A stretch of 64,000 bases of DNA from Saccharomonospora cyanea NA-134 (GTDB lineage: Bacteria > Actinomycetota > Actinomycetes > Mycobacteriales > Pseudonocardiaceae), in contig NZ_CM001440.1 of assembly GCF_000244975.1 (NCBI RefSeq), positions 2,526,325 through 2,590,324 on the forward strand, read 5' to 3'. The notes beneath the pieces are model-generated. The model worked only from the letters and a program-made list of their open reading frames with translations, was not told the DNA's origin and did no database searches. Both the position numbers and the translations under genes were made by a program. Of this stretch, positions 25,925-34,077 are shown in pieces; positions within the stretch are counted from its first letter, which is position 1, and each line of letters begins with the position of its first letter.

Positions 25925-26300
25925 TCAGTCGGTGAGGAGGTTCCCGCGCAGCGCCGCGAGGAGGGGACCGGTGAGGAGCCCGACGCCGAGTGACGCGGTG
26001 GCGGCGAGGTAGGCGGTCGCGGTGTTGGTGTGTCGTGCTCCGGGCGCGTATGGCGGGGGAAATCCAGCAGAGGTAGTAGAAGAGGCTGGCGACAGTGTTC
26101 ACGGCGGCGAGCACGACCAAACATGTGAGGCCGGCGTCGAATGCGGCGGTGAACACTGTGAGCTTGCCGGCGAAGACACCCCTCGGTGTGGTGTGCCGAC
26201 CAGCCCGAGCAGACACACCACGAGCGTGAGCAACAACCAGGGATGGTGTCTGTGGAGGCCTGCGTAGTCGGCGAGGGCTCGGCCTGCGGAAACGCGCACA
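25925..26300 (-). pseudogene. Decayed nuoN fragment (C-terminal about 120 residues)
   Basis: Two minus-strand frames together reproduce the end of the NuoN encoded at 15076: L-A-D-Y-A-G-L-H-R-H-H-P-W-L-L-L-T-L-V-V-C-L-L-G-L-V-G-T-P (split by a frameshift near 26195), then G-V-F-A-G-K-L-T-V-F-T-A-A-F-D-A-G and N-T-V-A-S-L-F-Y-Y-L-C-W-I-S-P-A. The rest of nuoN and all other nuo genes are absent. It shows that a second nuo cluster, or a tandem duplication, once lay here. The remaining sequence to 26495 has no recognisable gene. Confidence 0.8.
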
Positions 26301-26504
26301 CGACAGCGAATGCTGGACCCGTTCCCGCTTCGGTGGACACGCAGACCACTGCGGGCGCGGCGTGGCCGTGGCCGTTCGTGCGTCACCACATCACATGCCG
26401 GGCAGGTATTCGTTCTTGGTCCCCATCAAAGGGACGAATGTCTCTAGTTCTGAGGGTCGCGGCGCTGAACGTTAGGTACCGCAGGTTGTCGAAGGGTGGT
26501 CGCG

Positions 26505-26762
26505 ATGATGTGGGGTTACGGGCCCGGCGCGGCGTGGTGGATGATGGTCATGCCGGTGATCTGGCTCGTGCTGATTGGCTTGATCGTCTGGGCCGTTGTT
26601 GCGTTGACCCGGGGCGGATTCCGGGGGCGTGACAACCGAGACCGTCCGGAGACCCCCGAGGACATCCTGCAGCGGCGGTTCGCCGCTGGCGAGATCGATG
26701 CGGACGCCTACCGGCAGGCGCGGGAAACATTGGCCGAACGGCATCGGGAACCCCCGCGATGA
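26505..26762 (+). CDS. SHOCT domain membrane protein
   Basis: An 85-residue protein: a Met/Trp-rich N-terminal helix (M-M-V-M-P-V-I-W-L-V-L-I-G-L-I-V-W-A) then a cytoplasmic C-terminal SHOCT motif (D-I-L-Q-R-R-F-A-A-G-E-I-D-A-D-A-Y). Such proteins accompany copper genes in many actinobacteria, but no function is known. The ATG at 26505 has a GAAGGG site; GTG 26496 is the alternative. The stop overlaps the next start (ATGA). Confidence 0.82.
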   Translation: MMWGYGPGAAWWMMVMPVIWLVLIGLIVWAVVALTRGGFRGRDNRDRPETPEDILQRRFAAGEIDADAYRQARETLAERHREPPR

Positions 26763-27436
26763 CCGTACTGCGCGACCGTTGGCTGCCACTGTCCGTGTTG
26801 GTCCTCGCCATCGCAGCCTTGGTCGCCTCGCTTGTCTGGGTTGTCGGCGGCACGGGCGTGGGTGGGTCGGTCAATGGGCCCGGCTATGGGGGAATGCCGA
26901 TGATGTCTGGTCACGGCGGGATGATGTCAGGCGCACCAGGACACGGACCCGTGCGGTCTCTCGACGATGCGCGCCGCGCCGCCGACCAGTTCGGGCAGCA
27001 ACGCGGACTGCGTACTGGGGAGGTCATGCAGTTCAGCAACGGCTACTACGCCGAGCTCCTGGATTCACAAAGCCGCGGCGCCACCGAGGTCCTGATTGAT
27101 CCTGCCAGTGGTTTCACTCAACTGGAAATGGGCCCGGCAATGATGTGGAACACCGCCTACGGGATGACGCGCACCACGCCGCAATCCAGTCCGCCATCGG
27201 TGACACCCGACCAAGCGCTGCGGATCGCGGATCAATGGCTGACTCAAAACCGCCCCGGGCTCCACGCCGCTGACGCCACCGCATTCCCCGGCTACTACAC
27301 CCTGCACACTCTCCGCGATAACCAGATCGTCGGAATGATCTCGGTGAACGCGCACGCCTCAGCAGCCTGGTATCACACCTGGCACGGGCAGTTCGTGGCC
27401 ATGCAGGAAGCTGCCACATCCGGCATGCCCCGGTAG
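26759..27436 (+). CDS. Membrane-anchored PepSY-like protein with Met/Gly/His stretch
   Basis: A 225-residue protein. A single N-terminal anchor (L-S-V-L-V-L-A-I-A-A-L-V-A-S-L-V-W) is followed by a Gly/Met/His-rich segment (G-G-M-P-M-M-S-G-H-G-G-M-M-S-G) likely to bind metal, then a PepSY-like exported domain (D-D-A-R-R-A-A-D-Q-F, G-Y-Y-A-E-L-L, E-V-L-I-D-P-A-S-G). It is translationally coupled to the SHOCT protein and precedes the P-type ATPase. A role in copper handling at the cell surface is inferred from the Met/His content and context. Confidence 0.65.
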   Translation: MTVLRDRWLPLSVLVLAIAALVASLVWVVGGTGVGGSVNGPGYGGMPMMSGHGGMMSGAPGHGPVRSLDDARRAADQFGQQRGLRTGEVMQFSNGYYAELLDSQSRGATEVLIDPASGFTQLEMGPAMMWNTAYGMTRTTPQSSPPSVTPDQALRIADQWLTQNRPGLHAADATAFPGYYTLHTLRDNQIVGMISVNAHASAAWYHTWHGQFVAMQEAATSGMPR

Positions 27437-27521
27437 AAGCCCTGGCCAGCACAGAGCCTCCCTGGAGGCTTGTCGGAGCGCGCGACCTTCCGGGCCAGGA
27501 ACAGCTACACAGCGAACCCGG

Positions 27522-29471
27522 TTGCTTGCGCTGCCCGAAGTGCGATGGGCGGCTGCGGCGCTGGTGCTGTTCCTGGCCGGGCTGGCAGTCCAGCTGCTCG
27601 GTGGGCCGTCGTGGTTCTGGTGGGCGCTGTACCTGGCCTGCTATGTGACCGGCGGGTGGGAGCCGGCTCTGGCAGGGTTGAAAGCCCTCCGCGAGAAGAC
27701 GCTGGATGTGGACCTGTTGATGGTCGCCGCCGCGGTCGGGGCTGCCTCGATCGGACAGGGGATAGACGGCGGGCTACTGATCGTCATCTTCGCCACCTCG
27801 GGCGCGCTGGAGGCGCTGGCCACCGCGCGGACTGAAGACGCTGTGCGGGGGCTGCTGGGCTTGGCGCCGGACACCGCGACCCGGCTTACCGGCGACGGTG
27901 GCGAGGAGAGCGTGCAGGCCGCTGACCTGGAGGTCGAGGATCTGATTCTGGTCCGGCCGGGCGAGCGGATTGCCGCCGACGGTGCCGTGGTGGCCGGGGC
28001 GAGCGAGGTCGACCAGGCCACGATCACCGGGGAGCCGCTGCCGGTGGACAAGACCACCGGCGACGAAGTGTTCGCCGGCACCTTGAACGGCACGGGGTCG
28101 CTGAGAGTGCGGGTGAACCGGCGCGCCGAGGACTCCGTAGTGGCCCGGATCGCCACCATGGTGGAGCAGGCCAGCCAGACCAAGGCCAAGACCCAGCTGT
28201 TCATCGAGAAGATCGAGCAACGCTACTCGGTGGGCATGGTCGCGGCCACCATTGCCGTGTTCGTGATCCCGCTGTTGCTGGGCGAGGCACTGCAGGAGTC
28301 GCTGCTGCGGGCGATGACGTTCATGATCGTTGCCTCGCCCTGCGCCGTGGTACTGGCCACCATGCCGCCACTCCTGGCGGCCATCGCCAACGCCGGACGC
28401 CATGGTGTGCTGGTCAAGTCCGCAGTGGTGATGGAACAACTGGGCGCCGCCACGCGGGTCGCCTTCGACAAGACCGGCACGCTCACCCACGGCACTCCAG
28501 AACTCACCGAGATCTGCCCGCTGCGCGGTACCCGATTCACCGAAGAGCAGCTGCTGCGGCTGGCCGCCGCCGCTGAACATCCCAGCGAGCATCCGCTCGC
28601 TGCCGCGATCGTGCGTGCTGCGCGTCACCGTGGCCTTGATCTGCCCTCCGCCGACGAGTTTTCCGCCCGGCCCGGCCGGGGGGTCGCCGCTCTGATTGAG
28701 GACCACTTCATCCAGGTCGGCTCTCCCGCCGCGCTGCTCCCCACTATCGACGGCACGGCCGACACCGCGGCGGCCACCGCCGCCGTCGAGGAACTCCAGC
28801 AGCGCGGGCACACCGCCGTGGTCGTGCTCTGCGAGCGCCGCCCGATCGGCGTCCTCGGCATCACCGACCAGGTGCGGGCCGAAGCCGCCCCCACCGTCGC
28901 TGCAGTGACCCGGTTGACCGGCGCCGACCCCGTGCTGCTCACCGGCGACAATGCCGCCGCCGCCGTCCGGCTCGCGCAGCAGGTCGGTATCACCGACGTG
29001 CGCGCCGAGCTGCTGCCCGACGACAAGGTCACCGCCGTCCGCGAACTCGAAACGGATGAGCAGCGAGTGGCCGTGGTCGGTGATGGCATCAACGACGCTC
29101 CGGCCCTGGCCGCCGCGCACACCGGGATCGCGATGGGCGGAGCGGGCTCCGACCTAACCCTGCAGACCGCCGACGCCGTCGTGGTCCGCGACGACCTCAC
29201 CGCCATCCCCACCGTCATCGCCCTGTCCCGCCGCGCCCGCCGTGTCGTGATCGCCAACCTCATCATCGCCGCCACCTTCATCATCGGCCTCGTCCTCTGG
29301 GACCTCATCGGCACCCTTCCACTCGCGCTCGGCGTGGCCGGGCACAAAAGCTCCACCGTCATCGTCGGGCTCAACGGTCTGCGCCTGCTGCGCCGCGCCG
29401 CCTGGGGCCGCGCAAGCCAACCGGTGCAGTCGACCAATGCGGCTGGTAGCCGGTCGCGGAAGGCGGTGTAG
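27522..29471 (+). CDS. Heavy-metal P-type ATPase (P1B-4-like, altered HEGST motif)
   Basis: A 649-residue metal-exporting ATPase. Visible motifs are T-I-T-G-E-P-L-P-V (A domain), S-P-C-A-V (metal site in TM4), phosphorylation D-K-T-G-T-L-T, nucleotide-binding H-P-S-E-H-P-L, and G-D-G-I-N-D-A-P. The S-P-C motif, no N-terminal HMA domain and the last membrane segment L-G-V-A-G-H-K-S-S-T-V-I-V-G-L-N point to the P1B-4 (cobalt/zinc/iron) type, where the usual motif is H-E-G-S-T. Here Glu-Gly is replaced by Lys-Ser. The start is TTG 27522; no ATG or GTG is available upstream. Confidence 0.88.
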   Translation: MLALPEVRWAAAALVLFLAGLAVQLLGGPSWFWWALYLACYVTGGWEPALAGLKALREKTLDVDLLMVAAAVGAASIGQGIDGGLLIVIFATSGALEALATARTEDAVRGLLGLAPDTATRLTGDGGEESVQAADLEVEDLILVRPGERIAADGAVVAGASEVDQATITGEPLPVDKTTGDEVFAGTLNGTGSLRVRVNRRAEDSVVARIATMVEQASQTKAKTQLFIEKIEQRYSVGMVAATIAVFVIPLLLGEALQESLLRAMTFMIVASPCAVVLATMPPLLAAIANAGRHGVLVKSAVVMEQLGAATRVAFDKTGTLTHGTPELTEICPLRGTRFTEEQLLRLAAAAEHPSEHPLAAAIVRAARHRGLDLPSADEFSARPGRGVAALIEDHFIQVGSPAALLPTIDGTADTAAATAAVEELQQRGHTAVVVLCERRPIGVLGITDQVRAEAAPTVAAVTRLTGADPVLLTGDNAAAAVRLAQQVGITDVRAELLPDDKVTAVRELETDEQRVAVVGDGINDAPALAAAHTGIAMGGAGSDLTLQTADAVVVRDDLTAIPTVIALSRRARRVVIANLIIAATFIIGLVLWDLIGTLPLALGVAGHKSSTVIVGLNGLRLLRRAAWGRASQPVQSTNAAGSRSRKAV

Positions 29472-29517
29472 TCGCGACAGGCCGGCGCATCTCGCGCCTG
29501 CCCGGTGGCCGCCGGTG

Positions 29518-29534
29518 TACTATCAACCATAGTA
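29518..29534. promoter_or_regulatory. BlaI/CopY-like operator before CPxC membrane protein
   Basis: TACTAT-CAACC-ATAGTA is a perfect 6+6 inverted repeat 32 bases upstream of the start at 29566. T-A-C-T-A...T-A-G-T-A is the core recognised by BlaI/MecI/CopY-type repressors. A similar site lies upstream of the truncated BlaI-like gene at 35261. Confidence 0.5.
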
Positions 29535-29565
29535 GTTTTGGCCACAGTGAAGATGAGAGGGCGCG

Positions 29566-30051
29566 GTGAGGCAGTTGCAGCACGTCGACAACGCCGCCGA
29601 CGAGCAGGTGCGGGACGCAGCCGACATGCGGTCGTGGCGGTGGGGTAGGGGAGTCGGAGCGGCGCTGCTGAGCGCCGTCGTCGTGGGTGTGCCGACCGAT
29701 GTGATCGACACCGACTGGTTCACCAGGATGACCCCGGTGCGCTGGTGGGAGTACCCTGCTCTGGTCCTGACGGTCTTGCTGACCGGACTGTGGTTCGCGA
29801 TCGTTCCTCAGGTCGCGAACGCCCGTGGCCGGACACGGGTCCTGGGCTCTTCGCTGCTCTCAGCGTTCGCCGTGGGATGCCCGGTCTGCAACAAGCTCGT
29901 CATCGGCGTGCTCGGGGTCTCCGGTGCGCTGGGAGTGTGGGCACCCATCCAGCCGGTCCTCGCGGTGATCTCGCTGTCCGCGCTTCTCGTGGCCGTGGTC
30001 ATACGGTGGCGTGGGCGTATGTGCGCGACCGGAGGTTGCCGGCCTACTTGA
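29566..30051 (+). CDS. Conserved membrane protein with CPVCNK motif
   Basis: A 161-residue protein with four or so helices. Between helices is F-A-V-G-C-P-V-C-N-K-L-V-I-G-V-L-G-V-S-G-A-L, a CxxC motif conserved in an uncharacterised actinobacterial family that also shows D-W-F-T-R-M-x-P-V near the start. A role in thiol or metal handling is suggested by the CxxC motif and neighbours only. The GTG start has GAGAGG 9 bases upstream, and a BlaI-like palindrome lies in its promoter region. Confidence 0.7.
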   Translation: MRQLQHVDNAADEQVRDAADMRSWRWGRGVGAALLSAVVVGVPTDVIDTDWFTRMTPVRWWEYPALVLTVLLTGLWFAIVPQVANARGRTRVLGSSLLSAFAVGCPVCNKLVIGVLGVSGALGVWAPIQPVLAVISLSALLVAVVIRWRGRMCATGGCRPT

Positions 30052-30276
30052 ACGGCCGCGCGTGGATTCACCGCTCCGAAATGTCCACCGCTGCTACACC
30101 TTCTGGGTGCTGGGAGACGTAGCCTGCCGTCCGTGGCGCTGTCATAGACGGTACGGCTGCGCCAGCCGACAGTCTCCGTAGTGACAACGCATTCGAACAG
30201 CCGAAAGTGTGCTGTTTTCCGGCCGTTCCTGTCTGGCGCGCGAGCTGTCATTTCCGAAAAGCCCTCATGTGGACCA

Positions 30277-30304
30277 TTGACTCTATACCCCACCCCGGCA
30301 TAGT
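30277..30304 (+). promoter_or_regulatory. Promoter of the ABC transporter operon
   Basis: A -35-like TTGACT (30277-30282), 16 bases, and CATAGT (30299-30304) match a sigma-70-type promoter. A 26-base palindrome directly follows. The remainder of the 30052-30416 gap shows no gene. Confidence 0.5.
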
Positions 30305-30305
30305 G

Positions 30306-30331
30306 TTCCGTCACTCGATCGAGTGACGGAA
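30306..30331. promoter_or_regulatory. Perfect 26-base palindromic operator candidate
   Basis: TTCCGTCACTCGA followed immediately by its exact reverse complement (13+13, no spacer). It starts 2 bases after the -10-like hexamer, so it would overlap the transcription start and block the promoter when bound. No U-tract follows, so a terminator is less likely. The cognate regulator is not in the window. Confidence 0.65.
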
Positions 30332-30416
30332 AGCACGACCGAACCGGCGAATGAACGGGCGGCCTTCGGGCTGCACCGTCTTGCCGCGGCTTTGCCGCCG
30401 AGAGGGAGGTCAAGGA

Positions 30417-31244
30417 ATGTCACAAGTCGGGCGAATGCGAAGGGGTCTCGCACTCCTGCTCACCACGGCCAGCGCCGTTCTCGTGGGTTGCTCAGGCGGG
30501 GGATCCACCGATGTGTTGGCGGACGTGCGTGACAGTGGCACTTTGCGGGTCGCGCTGACCCAGGCTAACCCGCCGTGGAACTTCTTGGACGACGGCAAGC
30601 CTGCGGGTTACGACGTTGACGTCGCGCATGAGGTGGCCCGCCGGATCGGGGTGGACAACGTCGAATTCGTGGCGTCGAACTTCCAGAGCTTCATCGAGGG
30701 CGTTCGAGCGGGGCGCTTCGACATTGTGATCTCCGGTCAGACGATCACCGAGGAGCGCAAGCAGCAGGTTGGATTCTCCAGGCCGTACCAAGTCAACGGT
30801 GTGGCGATCTTTGTTCCCAACGACGACCGTGGCATCGTTTCACTGTCCGATCTGGAGGGCAAGGTGGTGGCCGTGTCTGCCGGCACCACCCAGGAGCAGT
30901 TCGCCAGGGAGGAGATTCCGGGCGCGCAGGTCAAGACCTACCAAAATGCGACCTTGGGCCTGACCGATCTCGCCCGAGGCAATGCCGATGCGATGTTGGT
31001 CTCCCGCTTTCAGGGCAGCTACCTGGCCGAGCAAAACGACTTGGCGGTCAAGCCGGTGGGCAAGCTGCTGGAAAGCGAAGTCAACGGGATGTCCTTCCGC
31101 AAGGGCTCGCCCGAGTTCAGGAAAGAGGTTGACGCCGCGATCGCGGGCATGATCGCCGACGGCACGTTGAGTCGCATCTCGCGGCAATGGCTCGGGCTGG
31201 ACATGGTGCCGGAGCTGAAAGCCTTACCGTCGGAGCAAGGCTAA
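30417..31244 (+). CDS. Amino-acid ABC transporter substrate-binding lipoprotein (SBP family 3)
   Basis: A 275-residue lipoprotein with lipobox L-V-G-C near residue 22. The bacterial extracellular solute-binding family 3 fold is shown by G-T-L-R-V-A-L-T-Q-A-N-P-P-W-N-F, G-Y-D-V-D-V-A and F-D-I-V-I-S-G-Q-T-I-T-E-E-R. Family 3 binds polar or sulfur amino acids such as cystine, Gln, Glu or Arg; the ligand is not evident. The ATG 30417 has AAGGA upstream. Four-gene operon with permease, ATPase and PLP enzyme. Confidence 0.9.
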   Translation: MSQVGRMRRGLALLLTTASAVLVGCSGGGSTDVLADVRDSGTLRVALTQANPPWNFLDDGKPAGYDVDVAHEVARRIGVDNVEFVASNFQSFIEGVRAGRFDIVISGQTITEERKQQVGFSRPYQVNGVAIFVPNDDRGIVSLSDLEGKVVAVSAGTTQEQFAREEIPGAQVKTYQNATLGLTDLARGNADAMLVSRFQGSYLAEQNDLAVKPVGKLLESEVNGMSFRKGSPEFRKEVDAAIAGMIADGTLSRISRQWLGLDMVPELKALPSEQG

Positions 31245-31252
31245 GGGCAGCC

Positions 31253-31900
31253 ATGGACATGCTGGTCGATTCATTCCCGATGTTGATCAAGGGCTTGGGC
31301 GTGACGCTGCTGCTCGGGGTGGTGTCGTTCGTGCTCGGCTCCGTGCTGGGCGCCCTCGTCGCTCTAGCCCGCATCTCGGATTTCCGAGTGCTCAGGGGTG
31401 TTGCGATCACGTTCGTGTCGGTGTTCCGAGGCACCCCGCTGCTGATCCAAATTATGATCATTTACTTCGGTCTGCCGCAGCTCGGGGTGCAACTCGAACC
31501 GATCCCGTCGGCGATTCTCGCGCTGAGCCTGTTCGCGGGGGCGTACCTCAGCGAGAACTTCCGCGGCGGTATCCTTGGTGTCGACAAAGGACAGTGGGAG
31601 GCCGCTTCCTCGATCGGGATGCCCTACTGGCGGACCTTCCGCCGGATCGTGTTCCCGCAAGCCATCAGGATCGCAACGCCCGCGGTGGGTGGGCGGTTCA
31701 TCGCTTTGATGAAGGACACGTCGCTCGCCTCGGTCGTGACCGTTGTAGAGCTCACGCGAGTGGCGGAGAGCATCGGTAACGCGAACTTCCGGTACATGGA
31801 AGCGTTCCTGATGATCGGGGCGCTCTACTGGCTGATCAACACTTTGCTGTCCGTCGGGCAGGGAATGCTGGAGAGGCGAATGGGAAGGGCATACGCATGA
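31253..31900 (+). CDS. Amino-acid ABC transporter permease
   Basis: A 215-residue, five-helix permease of the HisM/GlnP type. It has V-S-V-F-R-G-T-P-L-L-I-Q-I-M-I-I-Y, the family signature, and the E-A-A-S-S-I-G-M-P-Y-W-R-T-F-R-R-I-V-F-P-Q-A coupling loop. The start at 31253 is 8 bases after the substrate-binding gene, and the stop overlaps the ATPase start (ATGA). Confidence 0.92.
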   Translation: MDMLVDSFPMLIKGLGVTLLLGVVSFVLGSVLGALVALARISDFRVLRGVAITFVSVFRGTPLLIQIMIIYFGLPQLGVQLEPIPSAILALSLFAGAYLSENFRGGILGVDKGQWEAASSIGMPYWRTFRRIVFPQAIRIATPAVGGRFIALMKDTSLASVVTVVELTRVAESIGNANFRYMEAFLMIGALYWLINTLLSVGQGMLERRMGRAYA

Positions 31901-32709
31901 CCGCGGCCACGATCGAACTCACAGGCATCCACAAGGCCTTCGGCGATCTGGAGGTGCTGCGGGGCGTGGACCTCTCGGTGGAGCGCGGCGAGGTCGTCGT
32001 GCTCATGGGCCCGTCCGGGTCGGGCAAGACCACACTGGTGCGCTGCATGAACCTGTTGGAGGAACCTGATGCCGGCCACGTGCGGATCTGCGACTGCGCT
32101 TTCCAGTGCGGTGTGCGGCGGGACCGGCGCGGGCGGGCGAGGCTGATGCAGCAGGCCCGGCAGCGGACGGGCATGGTGTTCCAGCAGTTCAACCTGTTCC
32201 CGCATATGACGGCCCTGGAGAACGTAATCGAGGGGCCCCGGCAGGTGCGGAGGCTGCCGGGCGCCGAGGCCGTGTCCCTCGGCGAGCGGTTGCTCGACCG
32301 GGTCGGGCTGGCCGACAAGCGCGATGTGTATCCCTCACGGCTGTCGGGCGGCCAGAAGCAGCGGGTTGCCATCGCCAGGGCGCTGGCGATGGAGCCGCAG
32401 GTGGTCCTTTTCGACGAGCCGACATCGGCGCTCGACCCGGAACTGCATGCCGAGGTGCTCCAGGTCATCCGGGAGTTGGCCGCTGATGGGATGACGATGG
32501 TGATCGTCACCCACGAGACGCACTTCGCCCGTGACGTCGCCGATCGCATCGTGTTCATGGACGGTGGTGTCGTGGTCGAGGAGGCCGCGCCCGAGACCTT
32601 CTTCACCAGACCTGCCAAGGAACGGGTGCGCTCGTTCCTCCGGCTTGTCGATCATTCAGCACTGCCCACGGACGTTCCGGCCGCGCGGGTCGGTGAGGAG
32701 GTCATATGA
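31897..32709 (+). CDS. Amino-acid ABC transporter ATP-binding protein
   Basis: A 270-residue ATPase. Walker A G-P-S-G-S-G-K-T-T near residue 38, Q-loop F-Q-Q-F-N-L-F-P-H-M-T, signature L-S-G-G-Q-K-Q-R, Walker B V-V-L-F-D-E-P-T-S-A-L-D-P and H-loop V-T-H-E-T are all present. It belongs to the polar amino acid importer class. It overlaps the PLP enzyme start by 4 bases, so transport and the PLP reaction are probably linked. Confidence 0.93.
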   Translation: MTAATIELTGIHKAFGDLEVLRGVDLSVERGEVVVLMGPSGSGKTTLVRCMNLLEEPDAGHVRICDCAFQCGVRRDRRGRARLMQQARQRTGMVFQQFNLFPHMTALENVIEGPRQVRRLPGAEAVSLGERLLDRVGLADKRDVYPSRLSGGQKQRVAIARALAMEPQVVLFDEPTSALDPELHAEVLQVIRELAADGMTMVIVTHETHFARDVADRIVFMDGGVVVEEAAPETFFTRPAKERVRSFLRLVDHSALPTDVPAARVGEEVI

Positions 32710-33908
32710 CGGCGACCGCGGTGCACACTTTCGACGTGGAGCGAGCGCGGCGGGAGACCCCGGGCTGCGAGAACGTCGTCCACCTCAACAACGCCGGTGC
32801 CGCCCTGATGCCGACGCCGGTGCTCGACCGCACCATCACGCACCTGAGGCTTGAGGCTCGTGTCGGCGGTTACGAAGCCGCAACGCTGGTCGCCGAGGAG
32901 ATCAAGGACGTCTACGGTTCGGCGGCACGCCTGCTCGGCTGCCGTACCGACGAGATCGCCGTGGTCGACAGCGCGACCCGGGCGTGGGACATGGCGTTCT
33001 ACTCCGTGCCGTTCCGTGCTGGTGATCGGATCCTGACAAGCGAGGCCGAGTACGCCAGCAACTTCATCGCCTACCTCCAGCTGGCGCAGCGCTACGACCT
33101 GCGGGTCGATGTCGTGCCCAACGACGAGTCCGGGCAGATCTCGGTGCCAAGACTTCGGGACCTGGTCGACGAGCGGGTACGGCTTATCTCGCTGACCCAT
33201 GTCCCGACCAACGGTGGGCTGGTGAACCCCGCCGCCGAGGTGGGCAAGGTCGCCAGGGACACCGGTGTGCTGTACTTGCTGGACGCGTGCCAGTCGGCGG
33301 GACAGATGTCGCTCGATGTCGACGAAATCGGTTGCGACATGGTGTCTGTGACCGGCCGGAAGTACCTGCGCGGCCCCCGCGGCACGGGCCTGCTCTACGT
33401 CCGGCGGGAGGTGCTCGACGAGCTGGCGCCGCCGATGCTCGATCTGCACGCCGCCACATGGGTTGCTCGCGACGAGTACCGGATACGTCCCGATGCCCGT
33501 CGTTTCGAGTCGTGGGAGTGCAACTATGCGGCCAAACTCGGCCTCGGCGCGGCGATCGACTACGCCCTCGGGTGGGGACTGGACCGCATCCGAGGACGCG
33601 TATACGCGCTGGCCGACGAGCTCCGGCTGAGCCTGGCCCGGTTGCCCCAAGTCACGGTTCACGACGCGGGCGTCGAACGGTGCGGGATCGTGTCCTTCAC
33701 GGTCGACGGCATCGCGCCAGCCGACGTGCAGGCCGCGCTCGGCGCACACGGGATCAACGTCAGCGTGTCCAGAACCCCCTCGACGAGACTGGACATGGAG
33801 AATCGCGGGCTCGAGGAGCTCGTGCGCGCGTCAGTGCACTACTACAACACCTGCGAGGAGCTCGCGACGCTCTGCGCCGCGGTACGCGACATCGGCTCCC
33901 GGCGTTAG
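32706..33908 (+). CDS. Class V aminotransferase-fold PLP enzyme (cysteine-desulfurase/lyase-like)
   Basis: A 400-residue fold-type I enzyme. It has H-L-N-N-A-G-A-A-L-M near residue 22, L-T-H-V-P-T-N-G-G, the PLP-anchoring L-L-D-A-C-Q-S-A-G-Q and the Schiff-base lysine in S-V-T-G-R-K-Y-L-R-G-P-R. These fit the cysteine desulfurase/isopenicillin-epimerase/EgtE-like C-S lyase group, but the cysteine-bearing active loop of true desulfurases is not obvious. Coupling to an amino-acid importer by a 4-base overlap suggests it breaks down the imported, perhaps sulfur-containing, compound (inference). Confidence 0.85.
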   Translation: MTATAVHTFDVERARRETPGCENVVHLNNAGAALMPTPVLDRTITHLRLEARVGGYEAATLVAEEIKDVYGSAARLLGCRTDEIAVVDSATRAWDMAFYSVPFRAGDRILTSEAEYASNFIAYLQLAQRYDLRVDVVPNDESGQISVPRLRDLVDERVRLISLTHVPTNGGLVNPAAEVGKVARDTGVLYLLDACQSAGQMSLDVDEIGCDMVSVTGRKYLRGPRGTGLLYVRREVLDELAPPMLDLHAATWVARDEYRIRPDARRFESWECNYAAKLGLGAAIDYALGWGLDRIRGRVYALADELRLSLARLPQVTVHDAGVERCGIVSFTVDGIAPADVQAALGAHGINVSVSRTPSTRLDMENRGLEELVRASVHYYNTCEELATLCAAVRDIGSRR

Positions 33909-34077
33909 CCGGGCTGTGATGGGCGCCGCGGTCCTCGTGCGGCCGCGGACAGACCGGCTCGCACTACGGGGTGAGCCGGTCGAGCCCGAAGGAGTCTTTC
34001 GCCGGTACGGCTCTCGGAGGGGGTATGCCGTTGTGGCTGCCGAGGCCATGGGCAAGGCGAGGTCGAGTCCGGTCGTG

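Noticed and set aside
33909-34077. Short plus-strand frames after the class V PLP enzyme
   Set aside because: No RBS, no domain and overlap with the M56 3' end.
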